From a virus: a stretch of DNA of 21,279 nt. Both the position numbers and the translations under genes were made by a program. Below the pieces are notes generated by a model. That model made no database searches and was not told the DNA's origin. It saw only the letters and a program-made list of their open reading frames with translations. Shown piece after piece: positions 13,100-20,487 of the stretch. The DNA lies in the IMG/VR virus record IMGVR_UViG_3300032073_000320, positions 1-21,279 of that record. The stretch is one strand, 5' to 3'. Position 1 is the first letter of the stretch. Each line of letters begins with the position of its first letter.

Positions 13100-14704
13100 T
13101 TACTTGTTGCGATAAAACTCGTTAGAATCTGAAAACCATCGGTCTCCACTATCATCAACAAAAGTAGTTTCAACTCTTCCGTTCTGTTCGCCAAATACTC
13201 CGGGTGGTAGTAAATCTTCTTCTATGATCTTCTGTTGCTCGGAGTAAAGCAAATCTTTTATTTTTTTATCGGTTAGATTAGTAAAAAAGTCCGTTGTAAT
13301 AAACCAACTGAACAATACTAAGTTCATAACCATGTCATCGTGGTACCCTCTATCTGCTTCGAAGGACTTACCTTTGTTGATAAAAGTCATCAATTCTGTA
13401 ATTGTTGCTCTATCTTGTATAGTAAGTCTATTCTCTTCTAAGAGTTCTTTCATCGTAGAACAACCTATACGTTTGATCCTACGAGACATAGTGATACCAA
13501 TATCTTCTGCTTTAGTCATACCTTGTACAAAAACATTCGGATATTCTATGTCATAATGCAACTGACTTGCGACCATACTGCCTTCAGCATTATTTTCTAT
13601 TATTACCATTGCATCATTGTATGGTCTACAATACTTATTTAGTAAATCTGGGTATATCATGGGACTCACGGTATTGTCTCTATATGTACAAACTTGCTTA
13701 AAAGGTTTCGTAGATACATCAAAAACACTAAAAGTGGAGTAATCTAACCCCCTTCCTTTGGAAACATCTACTGTACAAATATAATCGTGTCCTGGTTTAG
13801 GTCTTTCGTATACATTTACACCCTCTTTATTCCACTCAGGTTCTATTGCTCTCATACCTAATAGTGTATCTGAGTTAATCAAAGTATTACCTGTACCAAG
13901 AAAGGAGTTCCCGTATTCTTGTTCAAACTGTGCCTCTGATGTATTTGCTATAGTTTCTTTTTTCCAATCTTCATCTCTACCAGGTACGTCAAACCAATTG
14001 ATTAAGAAGTGTTTATACTCTGAGTTACCATGTATAGCACTCTCATATATCTTATGGAACATATTACCAACACCATTTGCAGTAGATGTGATAATAACCT
14101 TTGAATTTTTACCAGATGTAATTACAGGATATGTTGCAGTATAGAATGTTTCTGCATCTTCTACGAATGCAAACTCATCAAGATATAACATATTAATTGA
14201 CATACCACGAATCGAACTTGAAGATGTTGCCGCGGCAACAAGTTTACTATCATTACCAAACTCTATATTACCTTTGTTAAGTATCTTAACACCAGGTTGT
14301 AAGAAGAATGGTACAGATTCTAACATAGTTACGATACGTGCAACCATCTCTCTTGCGATTGCGCCTTTGTTTGCTAATACGGCGACTGTAACTTCAGGGT
14401 TAAATAGTAAATACCAAAGCAGATATGCACATGATGTAATCGATTTACCAGACTGTCTTGATGCAAGAACAACTGAGAATCGATGTTCGTTATAATGATT
14501 AATTAAGTCTTCTTGATAACCACGAAGATCAAAAGGCACTAAACCCTCATCAAGTGCAATGATTTGTGTGTAGTTTTCTATAAAATATGTAGGGTTCTCT
14601 GTACATTTCAAGTATTCTTGCAGTTCTTCTTCTGTGTATTGGTGTTCAATACCTGCTCTCTTGATCAGTGGGTTCCCTAAATATCCCTCGTTTTGTGGTT
14701 TCAT
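13100..14704 (-). CDS. 17: Large terminase subunit gp17 (packaging ATPase and nuclease)
   Basis: 534 aa, shorter than T4 (610). ATPase: adenine-binding/Q-type region (FDLRGYQEDLI 58-68), Walker A SRQSGKS (82-88), Walker B MLYLDE (172-177) with catalytic E177, and motif III ITSTAN (205-210). Nuclease: RNase H-like acidic triad D313 (CTVDVSKGRG), E370 (VIIENN) and D456 or D457 (GYHDDMV), matching T4 D401, E458 and D542. All catalytic residues are present. The C-terminal tail (about 480-534) is acidic. The ATG overlaps the upstream methyltransferase gene by 4 bases (ATGA), which indicates translational coupling. Confidence 0.97.
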   Translation of the reverse strand: MKPQNEGYLGNPLIKRAGIEHQYTEEELQEYLKCTENPTYFIENYTQIIALDEGLVPFDLRGYQEDLINHYNEHRFSVVLASRQSGKSITSCAYLLWYLLFNPEVTVAVLANKGAIAREMVARIVTMLESVPFFLQPGVKILNKGNIEFGNDSKLVAAATSSSSIRGMSINMLYLDEFAFVEDAETFYTATYPVITSGKNSKVIITSTANGVGNMFHKIYESAIHGNSEYKHFLINWFDVPGRDEDWKKETIANTSEAQFEQEYGNSFLGTGNTLINSDTLLGMRAIEPEWNKEGVNVYERPKPGHDYICTVDVSKGRGLDYSTFSVFDVSTKPFKQVCTYRDNTVSPMIYPDLLNKYCRPYNDAMVIIENNAEGSMVASQLHYDIEYPNVFVQGMTKAEDIGITMSRRIKRIGCSTMKELLEENRLTIQDRATITELMTFINKGKSFEADRGYHDDMVMNLVLFSWFITTDFFTNLTDKKIKDLLYSEQQKIIEEDLLPPGVFGEQNGRVETTFVDDSGDRWFSDSNEFYRNK

Positions 14705-15504
14705 ATTTTACTAAGTGCTATGTTTTCTTCTGGGTCGTATGAAAATCTTGGGTCTGATTCAAAATATTGTCCTAAAGACCAGTGTGTTTCACAATTAAAG
14801 TTCTGATAAAATGACCCATCAGGAAACGTTACTTTCCATGCGATTCTATTTTCTGTACCAGCATATTCTGGTTTTACAAACATTGATATATCTAAATCTT
14901 TCATATGCCCATGAAATAGTTCTTCTTTTAATTTTACATGATGTAGATGACCATACATCTTTATGTCTTTGTATTCTGGTGCTATGTTTAATATAAAATC
15001 TTTTGTTGCTGGTTCAAATAAATCTTTATCGATATCTTCTTCTATACGATCATATGATTCTGATACGCAGTTCCAGATCTGGATATCAAACGGTGTTAAT
15101 GTGTCTGCGAAACCCTCATACTTTGCTCTTGCAAATAGAACAAGTAGTCCTTCATGAACTACATTATGTGCAATCATTTCATGTACATAAACATCACATT
15201 TTGGTATAGGATCACGTTCCCAGTTACGATGAAGTATCTCTACTCTGTCATCATCACCAAATAGTTTTTCTAATTTGTTTATACAATGTTTATTTCCTTC
15301 GTATGCATATACTTTCTTTGCACCATAATACAATGCTTGATAGCATAGTATACCAGAACCTGCTCCCAAGTCTATAAAAGTTTTATCTTTAACGTTGTCT
15401 TTTATCCACTTCTCGTATGCATTTGTACGATACCACTCTAACAAACAGTACTCTGTGGGTAGAACTTCATCTAAAATGTCATCATCATGTAATTGTATTT
15501 TCAT
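14701..15504 (-). CDS. Protein-arginine-methyltransferase-like SAM methyltransferase, set between the terminase genes
   Basis: 267 aa with a class I SAM fold: motif I FIDLGAGSG (43-51), then 'ALYYGAKKVYAYEGN' (57-71) with acidic E69 for the ribose, like 'AAKAGAKKVYAVE' in PRMTs. The segment HEMIAHNVVHEGL (108-120) gives two glutamates, E109 and E118, nine residues apart, the spacing of the PRMT double-E loop (E144 and E153 in human PRMT1). A T-H-W at 240-242 matches the PRMT THW loop. The usual dimerisation arm looks reduced, so the enzyme is short (PRMT1 about 370). It overlaps terS and terL by 4 bases each, so it is produced with the packaging motor. Possible substrates are arginines of terminase, other virion or host proteins. 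This is inference, and methylation of another nucleophile is possible. Confidence 0.82.
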   Translation of the reverse strand: MKIQLHDDDILDEVLPTEYCLLEWYRTNAYEKWIKDNVKDKTFIDLGAGSGILCYQALYYGAKKVYAYEGNKHCINKLEKLFGDDDRVEILHRNWERDPIPKCDVYVHEMIAHNVVHEGLLVLFARAKYEGFADTLTPFDIQIWNCVSESYDRIEEDIDKDLFEPATKDFILNIAPEYKDIKMYGHLHHVKLKEELFHGHMKDLDISMFVKPEYAGTENRIAWKVTFPDGSFYQNFNCETHWSLGQYFESDPRFSYDPEENIALSKI

Positions 15505-15899
15505 TTATTCTTCTTTAGAAACTTTTGTAACTCCGATGTTGATCCAACATATAAATGATTATGTTGTGTTCCTATTTTCTTTTCTTCACTTTCAACATCT
15601 TTAACTTTCTTTTGTAGATCGATAAGTTTCTCGGCAGTATCTGCCACAGTTTTGATAAGTTGACCTGCAACTTCATATGCTCTAGGGTGTTCTGTTTCTT
15701 TTGATAGTTCTAAGATACCATCGATAGCATCTTGTCCTCTCTCTACTAGATTATAGAGATTCTCTCTAGCATATCTGTAATCAGTATCTACGTGGTCTAT
15801 TTTCGCAGGAACTTTCTTGACTACTTCTGCTGTTTCTTTTTTAATTGTTGTTTCGATACCCATGATATCATTCAACTTTTGATCTACTTTATCATTCAT
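15501..15899 (-). CDS. 16: Small terminase subunit gp16
   Basis: 132 aa (T4 gp16 is 164). The central helices 'DYRYARENLYNLVERGQDAIDGILELSKETEHPRAYEVAGQLIKTVADTAEKLIDLQKKVKDV' (about 40-102) parallel T4 '[47 protein letters not shown]'. The end 'LYVGSTSELQKFL' mirrors T4 'VFMGSPTELMDEI'. T4 gp16 forms rings that regulate gp17 and recognise DNA. The N- and C-terminal arms are shorter than in T4. The ATG is 5 bases after the gp15 stop. The end overlaps the methyltransferase gene by 4 bases. Confidence 0.9.
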   Translation of the reverse strand: MNDKVDQKLNDIMGIETTIKKETAEVVKKVPAKIDHVDTDYRYARENLYNLVERGQDAIDGILELSKETEHPRAYEVAGQLIKTVADTAEKLIDLQKKVKDVESEEKKIGTQHNHLYVGSTSELQKFLKKNK

Positions 15900-15904
15900 A
15901 ATAT

Positions 15905-16951
15905 TTAACTAGCATCTGTAACTTTGTCTTCAGTAAATGTTGAAGATGCACCATCATCATAGAAGGTAACATTTTCAGCAACAACAAACGTATCGTTTGG
16001 ATTTACTGATCCGACAAACTTCAGTGTCTTCTTCTGTGATAATGTAATCGCGGCACTTAATACCACTGATTTCTTATCAGTTGCAATACTACTAATTGTT
16101 GGATTAGATGCATTACCTGTGTCGAAGACTTCGTTACCAACACTTATACTACTATTTATAGCAGTATCAAATGTTACTGTGGTGTTGTTACTCACAACGT
16201 TGGCAACGGCCGCAAATGCTGGTTCATAATGTTTCACTTCTTTAACTAGTCCTGCTTCATCAATTTGTGATGTAGTAAACTGACCAAGAGCACTTGATAC
16301 ATAATCTCTTTCAATAACGTTCTTGATAATCTTACCTGTATAAACAGGTCCGAAGAAGTATGTTTTCATTGTAAAGTCTAGAGTATATTCGATCACTCTT
16401 CGATCTTCGAAACTGCCTTCATATTGATCATCATAATTTACACTATTTAAAACAATAGGTACATCACGATTATCGGACAGATCGTCAATCATTTTCATTG
16501 TAACAGTATACTCTGGTTGGAAGTATGGAAGTATTTGCTCTACTATTTGAAGAGCATCGTTTTGATTCTTTGCTAATATACTAAGTGTAAAGTTTAAATC
16601 ATATGGTGCTGGTGCATATTGAAACTTTCTATTTGCATTGTCTGACTCCATAGAAGTCTTAGCATGTCTAATTAATTTGTTTTGTTGTCTCTGTGAATCG
16701 TACTGAAATCCTGAAAGTTCAAATGATATACGTGGTAAACTGATAGCACTTCTCATGTTATCTGATAAGTTTGGTTCTTCTGCAAGACGATCTATAAATC
16801 TTTGTGATGGTCCATATGATATAGGCACTTTGACTATTGTTAATACAGTGCCGTCTGCTTTTGTTTTTTTGACATCAATATTATTAAACATGGTACCAAA
16901 TACTGATACACATCGTTTAATAGTTTCATTGTAAAAATAAGTTCCGAACAT
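15905..16951 (-). CDS. 15: Tail sheath stabiliser/terminator gp15 with an added C-terminal beta domain
   Basis: 348 aa, T4 gp15 272. The N-terminus MFGTYFYNETIKRCVSVFGTMFNNI and the block 'DALQIVEQILPYFQPEYTVTM' (132-152) match T4 (MFGYFYN..., QIVEQILPYFQPHFNTTM). It caps the tail tube and sheath at the head-proximal end. Residues about 250-313 (VVSNNTTVTFDTAINSSISVG, then 'SSIATDKKSVVLSAAITLSQ') form an extra strand-rich module, a type often found in marine phage structural proteins and absent from T4 gp15. The start codon overlaps the gp14 stop (TAATG). A TATAAATA lies inside this gene at 16153-16160. Confidence 0.93.
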   Translation of the reverse strand: MFGTYFYNETIKRCVSVFGTMFNNIDVKKTKADGTVLTIVKVPISYGPSQRFIDRLAEEPNLSDNMRSAISLPRISFELSGFQYDSQRQQNKLIRHAKTSMESDNANRKFQYAPAPYDLNFTLSILAKNQNDALQIVEQILPYFQPEYTVTMKMIDDLSDNRDVPIVLNSVNYDDQYEGSFEDRRVIEYTLDFTMKTYFFGPVYTGKIIKNVIERDYVSSALGQFTTSQIDEAGLVKEVKHYEPAFAAVANVVSNNTTVTFDTAINSSISVGNEVFDTGNASNPTISSIATDKKSVVLSAAITLSQKKTLKFVGSVNPNDTFVVAENVTFYDDGASSTFTEDKVTDAS

Positions 16952-17814
16952 TATGGTTCTCCAAACGGATTAGTTTCAGATAGATCAAGATAGTTTGCAT
17001 CGTTCTGTTCGAACTCTAAGTTGTCTGCTTGTGGATCATTTTCCATTGTTAAGACATTGTCTATTGAAGATATGTTATAACTTGCTCCTGTAAGAGCACC
17101 AACGATTGTATCGTTTGCTTGTAGTGTTCTTGTTAAGTCTTTTAGTTTCAATGTACCACCTGTTCCAATTGCTTTCCAACTTACTACTTCACCAACTACT
17201 GCTCCAGATAATGTTACGTTCTCGTTTACTGCATAAGTTCCACTACCACCTGAAGTTGACATTGTCATTGTAGTGATGTATGCTTGTTCATCTTCTATCT
17301 GGTCTATTCTAGCAATATCAGTATCGAAATCTTCACCACTATATTCAAATAGTTCACACTGAAGTTTAAATACGAATAGTTTACCGACTTGATAGAATGG
17401 GTCTTCATGTTCTACAAACTTAATTTCGAACATTGAACCTGATAGTGGGAAATAAATTAGATCGCCTTCGTTTGGTCTGAGTGAAGATGCTAGATTACCA
17501 TCTAGTGATATGAATCTTTCCCATGATCTGAGAGATAATACAAATGTTGCTGAGTCTCTAACTTGTACACCAAACTTAGACATGAGATCGCCTTCACCTT
17601 CATAACCTTCTGTATTTTCAATATACATTTCAACTGAGTATGCATCACCATATCTAGATTGCACGTCTTCATTAAAGATAGTGTCTTCTTCTACAATCTC
17701 TCTTGGTAAATAAAATACTTCATGGCCGTAAATTCTCAACGACTCAACAACTAAATCTTCATATAGGTGTTGTTCAGTTTGCACTGCATGATTAAAAAAT
17801 ACATTTGTTGGCAT
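16951..17814 (-). CDS. 14: Neck protein gp14 with an inserted beta domain
   Basis: 287 aa, T4 256. Matches to T4 gp14: 'LVVESLRIYGHEVFYLPREIV' (21-41), 'GYEGEGDLMSKFGVQVRD' (70-87), and 'NEGDLIYFPLSGSMFEIKFVEHEDPFYQVGK' (115-145). The end SETNPFGEP parallels T4 SSPFDNDF. Residues about 182-252 (GSGTYAVNENVTLSG, then 'LQANDTIVGALTGASYNISSI') are a Gly/Thr/Val-rich module of the 'G-x-Y-x-V-x-E-x-V-T' kind seen in marine phage virion proteins, here inserted before the C-terminal tail. It forms the neck collar with gp13. The ATG is 2 bases after the gp13 stop, and the stop overlaps the gp15 start. Confidence 0.94.
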   Translation of the reverse strand: MPTNVFFNHAVQTEQHLYEDLVVESLRIYGHEVFYLPREIVEEDTIFNEDVQSRYGDAYSVEMYIENTEGYEGEGDLMSKFGVQVRDSATFVLSLRSWERFISLDGNLASSLRPNEGDLIYFPLSGSMFEIKFVEHEDPFYQVGKLFVFKLQCELFEYSGEDFDTDIARIDQIEDEQAYITTMTMSTSGGSGTYAVNENVTLSGAVVGEVVSWKAIGTGGTLKLKDLTRTLQANDTIVGALTGASYNISSIDNVLTMENDPQADNLEFEQNDANYLDLSETNPFGEP

Positions 17815-17816
17815 AA

Positions 17817-18632
17817 TTAACCTATCATGTCAAGAACTGGCATCTCATGATTCAGTCTTGATTCTTCTTCTAATCTTGTAATTTCCTCTTGCGCCTCTGT
17901 TTTAATTTGACTAGCATCGAGTTCGATACCACCTGGCAATTGTATTCCAGAGAACTTGGACAAGTTTTCACCCCACTGATATTTAACCAGTGCTGTAGCA
18001 TATCGTTTTAACCACATATCATTAAACACATCTGTAAATGTATTTGGATCTATTTTACGATAACACTCTATGATGATATACTCATCATTGTTTACTGCCT
18101 CAATATCCATATCTAGATACAATCTATTCATATGTTGGTTGTATCTAACTGGTTGACGACCAACTAACACTTTATCTAAGAGACTTATGTGTTGTTGTAC
18201 TTGTTCATAATACAATATATTTGTAGATGTAAGATCATATAAATCATTCAATCTTAATTGATATCTAAGATCAAACATATTGAGATTATTTTTATCATTG
18301 AAAGGGAATATGTTAACAACTGCTGTTACAAACTCTGGTAATACAACATAGTTCTTTTGTTGTAAATGTTGCTCGTCTGTATAGTCATGAGTACCAGCGG
18401 CGTTCTCTGTGAACGTCTCGTTAGTTTTCATTGTTGTTTTCTTACTTTCAGTAATCTTATGCTTGAGATATACTTTCATTGTACCATCGTAATGGTATGT
18501 GTAGAAGTATTGTAATGCCTCATCTACTCTATCATCTAATTGATCATCATCAACATTGATTTCTAGAACAGGTGCACCAAGTTTTCTCTTAATATACTCT
18601 TTTAATGATGCTTTTGAATTTGGTTCTGCCAT
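17817..18632 (-). CDS. 13: Neck protein gp13
   Basis: 271 aa, T4 309. The start 'SLKEYIKRKLGAPVLEINVDDDQLDDRVDEALQYFYTYHYDG' (9-50) is the family hallmark, as in T4 ([31 protein letters not shown]...EYHYEG). The middle has 'RYNQHMNRLYLDMD' and the end 'RLNHEMPVLDMIG' (about 259-271). It joins gp14 to the portal and sealing complex. A CAGGAA ribosome-binding site is 7 bases before the ATG and lies inside the loop of a 9-bp hairpin (18631-18659), and the ATG lies at the hairpin edge. A late promoter overlaps the upstream arm. Confidence 0.95.
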   Translation of the reverse strand: MAEPNSKASLKEYIKRKLGAPVLEINVDDDQLDDRVDEALQYFYTYHYDGTMKVYLKHKITESKKTTMKTNETFTENAAGTHDYTDEQHLQQKNYVVLPEFVTAVVNIFPFNDKNNLNMFDLRYQLRLNDLYDLTSTNILYYEQVQQHISLLDKVLVGRQPVRYNQHMNRLYLDMDIEAVNNDEYIIIECYRKIDPNTFTDVFNDMWLKRYATALVKYQWGENLSKFSGIQLPGGIELDASQIKTEAQEEITRLEEESRLNHEMPVLDMIG

Positions 18633-18659
18633 AGTAGTATTCCTGTCTGTTACTACTAT
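18631..18659 (-). promoter_or_regulatory. Hairpin holding the gp13 ribosome-binding site and start codon
   Basis: ATAGTAGTA (18631-18639) and TACTACTAT (18651-18659) are perfect reverse complements with an 11-base loop (18640-18650). On the mRNA the loop contains the CAGGAA ribosome-binding site, and the AT of the ATG lies at the base of the stem. Readthrough transcripts from upstream genes can fold it. A transcript started at the late octamer 18657-18664 (predicted +1 near 18651) lacks eight of nine bases of the 5' arm and cannot. Confidence 0.8.
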
Positions 18660-18664
18660 TTATG
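18657..18664 (-). promoter_or_regulatory. T4-type late promoter (CATAAATA) for gp13
   Basis: Seven of eight matches to TATAAATA on the minus strand, followed by GTAG. It overlaps the 5' arm of the gp13 hairpin. Predicted +1 near 18651 gives an 18-19 base leader with the CAGGAA ribosome-binding site freely accessible. Confidence 0.65.
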
Positions 18665-18670
18665 CAGATA

Positions 18671-18934
18671 TTAATCTTGAAAATAAGTTTTAGTCTGAAG
18701 TCTATCTAATTTTTCGTCAATTCTTTCCATTGTAGATATAAGTTTCTCTAAATCTTTTTCTAATTGCTCTCTAGTAACGTATTCTCTTGCTATTTCTTCT
18801 CTAGTTTTATTAACTAAAATATCTAAACGTTTCTGTTCTGCTAGTAAAGAACGTACCAAGAATCCTGCTGGTACGATGACTACAGTTATTATGATGTCCC
18901 ACAGAATATGTGGATCGATTGAGATTACTTCCAT
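18671..18934 (-). CDS. Small membrane-anchored coiled-coil protein
   Basis: 87 aa. A single hydrophobic segment (about 9-29, LWDIIITVVIVPAGFLVRSLL) is followed by a charged heptad helix with Lys/Glu/Leu spacing (about 33-82) ending in TKTYFQD. No Cys or cleavage motif is seen. It might be a holin-like or lysis-timing accessory, or a membrane-tethered tail factor. No recognised family. It has its own late promoter overlapping the leader, almost abutting the start, and it lies just upstream of gp13 in the late neck operon. The previous gene (2OG oxygenase) ends at 18944, so the promoter lies across the end of that gene. Confidence 0.75.
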   Translation of the reverse strand: MEVISIDPHILWDIIITVVIVPAGFLVRSLLAEQKRLDILVNKTREEIAREYVTREQLEKDLEKLISTMERIDEKLDRLQTKTYFQD

Positions 18935-18940
18935 GAGAAG

Positions 18941-18948
18941 TATTTATA
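18941..18948 (-). promoter_or_regulatory. T4-type late promoter (TATAAATACTTCTC) at the small membrane-protein gene
   Basis: Perfect octamer plus the CT that follows it in T4 late promoters. Its last A (18941) is 7 bases before the ATG at 18934, giving a predicted leader of about one base. It overlaps the stop codon region of the oxygenase gene upstream and probably serves the neck genes that follow. Confidence 0.8.
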
Positions 18949-19633
18949 CTTTTAAGTTGTACTCTGGAGTTATTTCGAATTGTAAACTGTGGTCGTTATT
19001 AGTAAAGTTTTCCTGATTATTATCTGACTCTACATTTAAGTTAAATGATATTGAGTATCTATCTTTATCAGTTAGATTGGGTTCGACCATATGCATCAGA
19101 CCACTTGGGAAAAGATGTAGATCACCTGTTTTTGGACTAAGTGAATGAGACTCACAGAGTTTTGGAGCATGTGGAAACCCACCAGCAATTTTATTATCTT
19201 TATCGATGAAGTTTATAGGACCTTCATCACCATCTCCTCTTATATAAAGAACACCAGAATAGAAACAACCATTATGTAAATGTGGTTTATTCCATGCACC
19301 CTTATCATTTATATTTGCCCATGAGTTATGTAATTGAGTTTTGAATGTATTAGGTTTAACTCCTAGATATGGCATCATTTCATCTTCTACTAATCTTCGT
19401 ATTGCTCTCATTGCCTTGACGAAAATAGGATTATTATCACAACCATCTTTTGATTGCCAACCCGAACTTGCATTCGATACTCTACGACCAACAGGATCAC
19501 GTAATCTCATTGCATCTATTTCATTCTTTAACAGATCGAAATATTCCTGTGTCATTGTAGCATCTACATCTGAATCTTTGCCTAGAAACTCTCTAGTAAA
19601 AACAAAGTTTGGAAACATTATATGTACACTCAT
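18944..19633 (-). CDS. 2OG-Fe(II) oxygenase, HxH type (2OG-FeII_Oxy_5-like)
   Basis: 229 aa. 'NSWANINDKGAWNKPHLHNGCFYSGVLYIRGD' (103-134) matches the family in which the first metal motif is H-x-H (H118, H120) instead of H-x-D. The distal histidine H181 (GLMHMVEPN) and R192 (DRYSIS) complete the site. The core 'KTGDLHLFPSGLMH' strand is typical. Many marine myophages carry this protein. The substrate is unknown. It could hydroxylate a virion or host protein. The start overlaps the end of the upstream gene by 4 bases (ATGA). The last codons contain the late promoter of the next gene. Confidence 0.88.
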   Translation of the reverse strand: MSVHIMFPNFVFTREFLGKDSDVDATMTQEYFDLLKNEIDAMRLRDPVGRRVSNASSGWQSKDGCDNNPIFVKAMRAIRRLVEDEMMPYLGVKPNTFKTQLHNSWANINDKGAWNKPHLHNGCFYSGVLYIRGDGDEGPINFIDKDNKIAGGFPHAPKLCESHSLSPKTGDLHLFPSGLMHMVEPNLTDKDRYSISFNLNVESDNNQENFTNNDHSLQFEITPEYNLKV

Positions 19634-20487
19634 TCTTCTTCCTTATTATGAAATGGACATTCAGGTGGTGGTCCATCTCCCTCTTTTGATTCTTTAAAAT
19701 TCCTATTTTTATTTACCCAATATCCTTCTCTTCTATATGGTCCCATTTCTAATGGATCTAATTCTTTCTCATCATAACCACGTCTTGCCCATGTATCCAT
19801 AGAATCAAATTCTTCATTACTTAACTGTGATGTTGCTGTTCTATTTTCATGTGCCGTTTTTGCATCTTGCCATTGATACGATGCATTCCATTGTTCTCTT
19901 TTAAATGGTAGTATTTGAAGTATCGGTGTACCTTTCTTAATTACAAATGATTCTTTTACTTTAGGGTATAATATAATCTGAGCATTATCTTGATTGTTCT
20001 TAAATCTATCAGTGTCAATGATACCCTGCCAGACACAGAAAGCACGTCCAGTAAACAGAAAAGGGTCTAGAAATAGTACTGAGTAACCAGGGGGTGTTTG
20101 AATGTTCCACGGGTTTCTAAACTTAAATGCATCTTTGATACCTTCATGTTCTACAGTTTCAAATAGATTCAACATTTGTTCAGCAGGGTGTGATGGTGAA
20201 GCATAATTGCCATCATCATTAACAGTTCCCCAATTTCTATTTTGTGTATTTTTAATTCTCTCATCACCATTTGAGATTTGGATATCTCTGTTTGCTAATA
20301 TATAATAACCAGATTTAGTCCAATCGTCCATTGCAGGACATGCCCGTATAGTTTGAACGAAGTCTGAGGCAATACCCATTTCCACTTTAGCAGTTTTCCA
20401 CCATTCGGGCATAACTGATCTTGCTAATACAGGTTTAAAATACTTTAAAGTATCAGCATTGTTAGTAACAAAGTTTATAGTTGGCAT
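19630..20487 (-). CDS. Conserved phage protein of unknown function
   Basis: 285 aa. Distinct blocks: 'MPEWWKTA' (25-33), 'TIRACPAMDDWTKSGYYILANRDI' (about 45-69) and 'NPWNIQTPPGYSVLFLDPF' (about 124-143), followed by 'GTPILQILPFKREQW' (about 191-205). It has a Cys near residue 50 and a C-terminal 'PPPECPFHNKEEE' with one more Cys and His. The pattern resembles uncharacterised DUF proteins found in phages and marine bacteria that sit next to 2OG oxygenases (DUF6065 is a possible name, not verified). It is sandwiched between two oxygenases with overlaps of 4 and 13 bases, so the three probably act together, for example as modifying enzymes and a partner. This is inference. Confidence 0.65.
   Translation of the reverse strand: MPTINFVTNNADTLKYFKPVLARSVMPEWWKTAKVEMGIASDFVQTIRACPAMDDWTKSGYYILANRDIQISNGDERIKNTQNRNWGTVNDDGNYASPSHPAEQMLNLFETVEHEGIKDAFKFRNPWNIQTPPGYSVLFLDPFLFTGRAFCVWQGIIDTDRFKNNQDNAQIILYPKVKESFVIKKGTPILQILPFKREQWNASYQWQDAKTAHENRTATSQLSNEEFDSMDTWARRGYDEKELDPLEMGPYRREGYWVNKNRNFKESKEGDGPPPECPFHNKEEE

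Noticed and set aside
16153-16160. Perfect TATAAATA on the minus strand inside gp15
   Set aside because: It encodes part of the beta module (I-N-S) and is about 250 bases from the next gene start, so it may be a chance hit in AT-rich DNA. It remains a possible internal late promoter for gp16.
19341-19697. 118-aa plus-strand ORF
   Set aside because: Covers the oxygenase gene antisense and has no start context; no protein motif seen.
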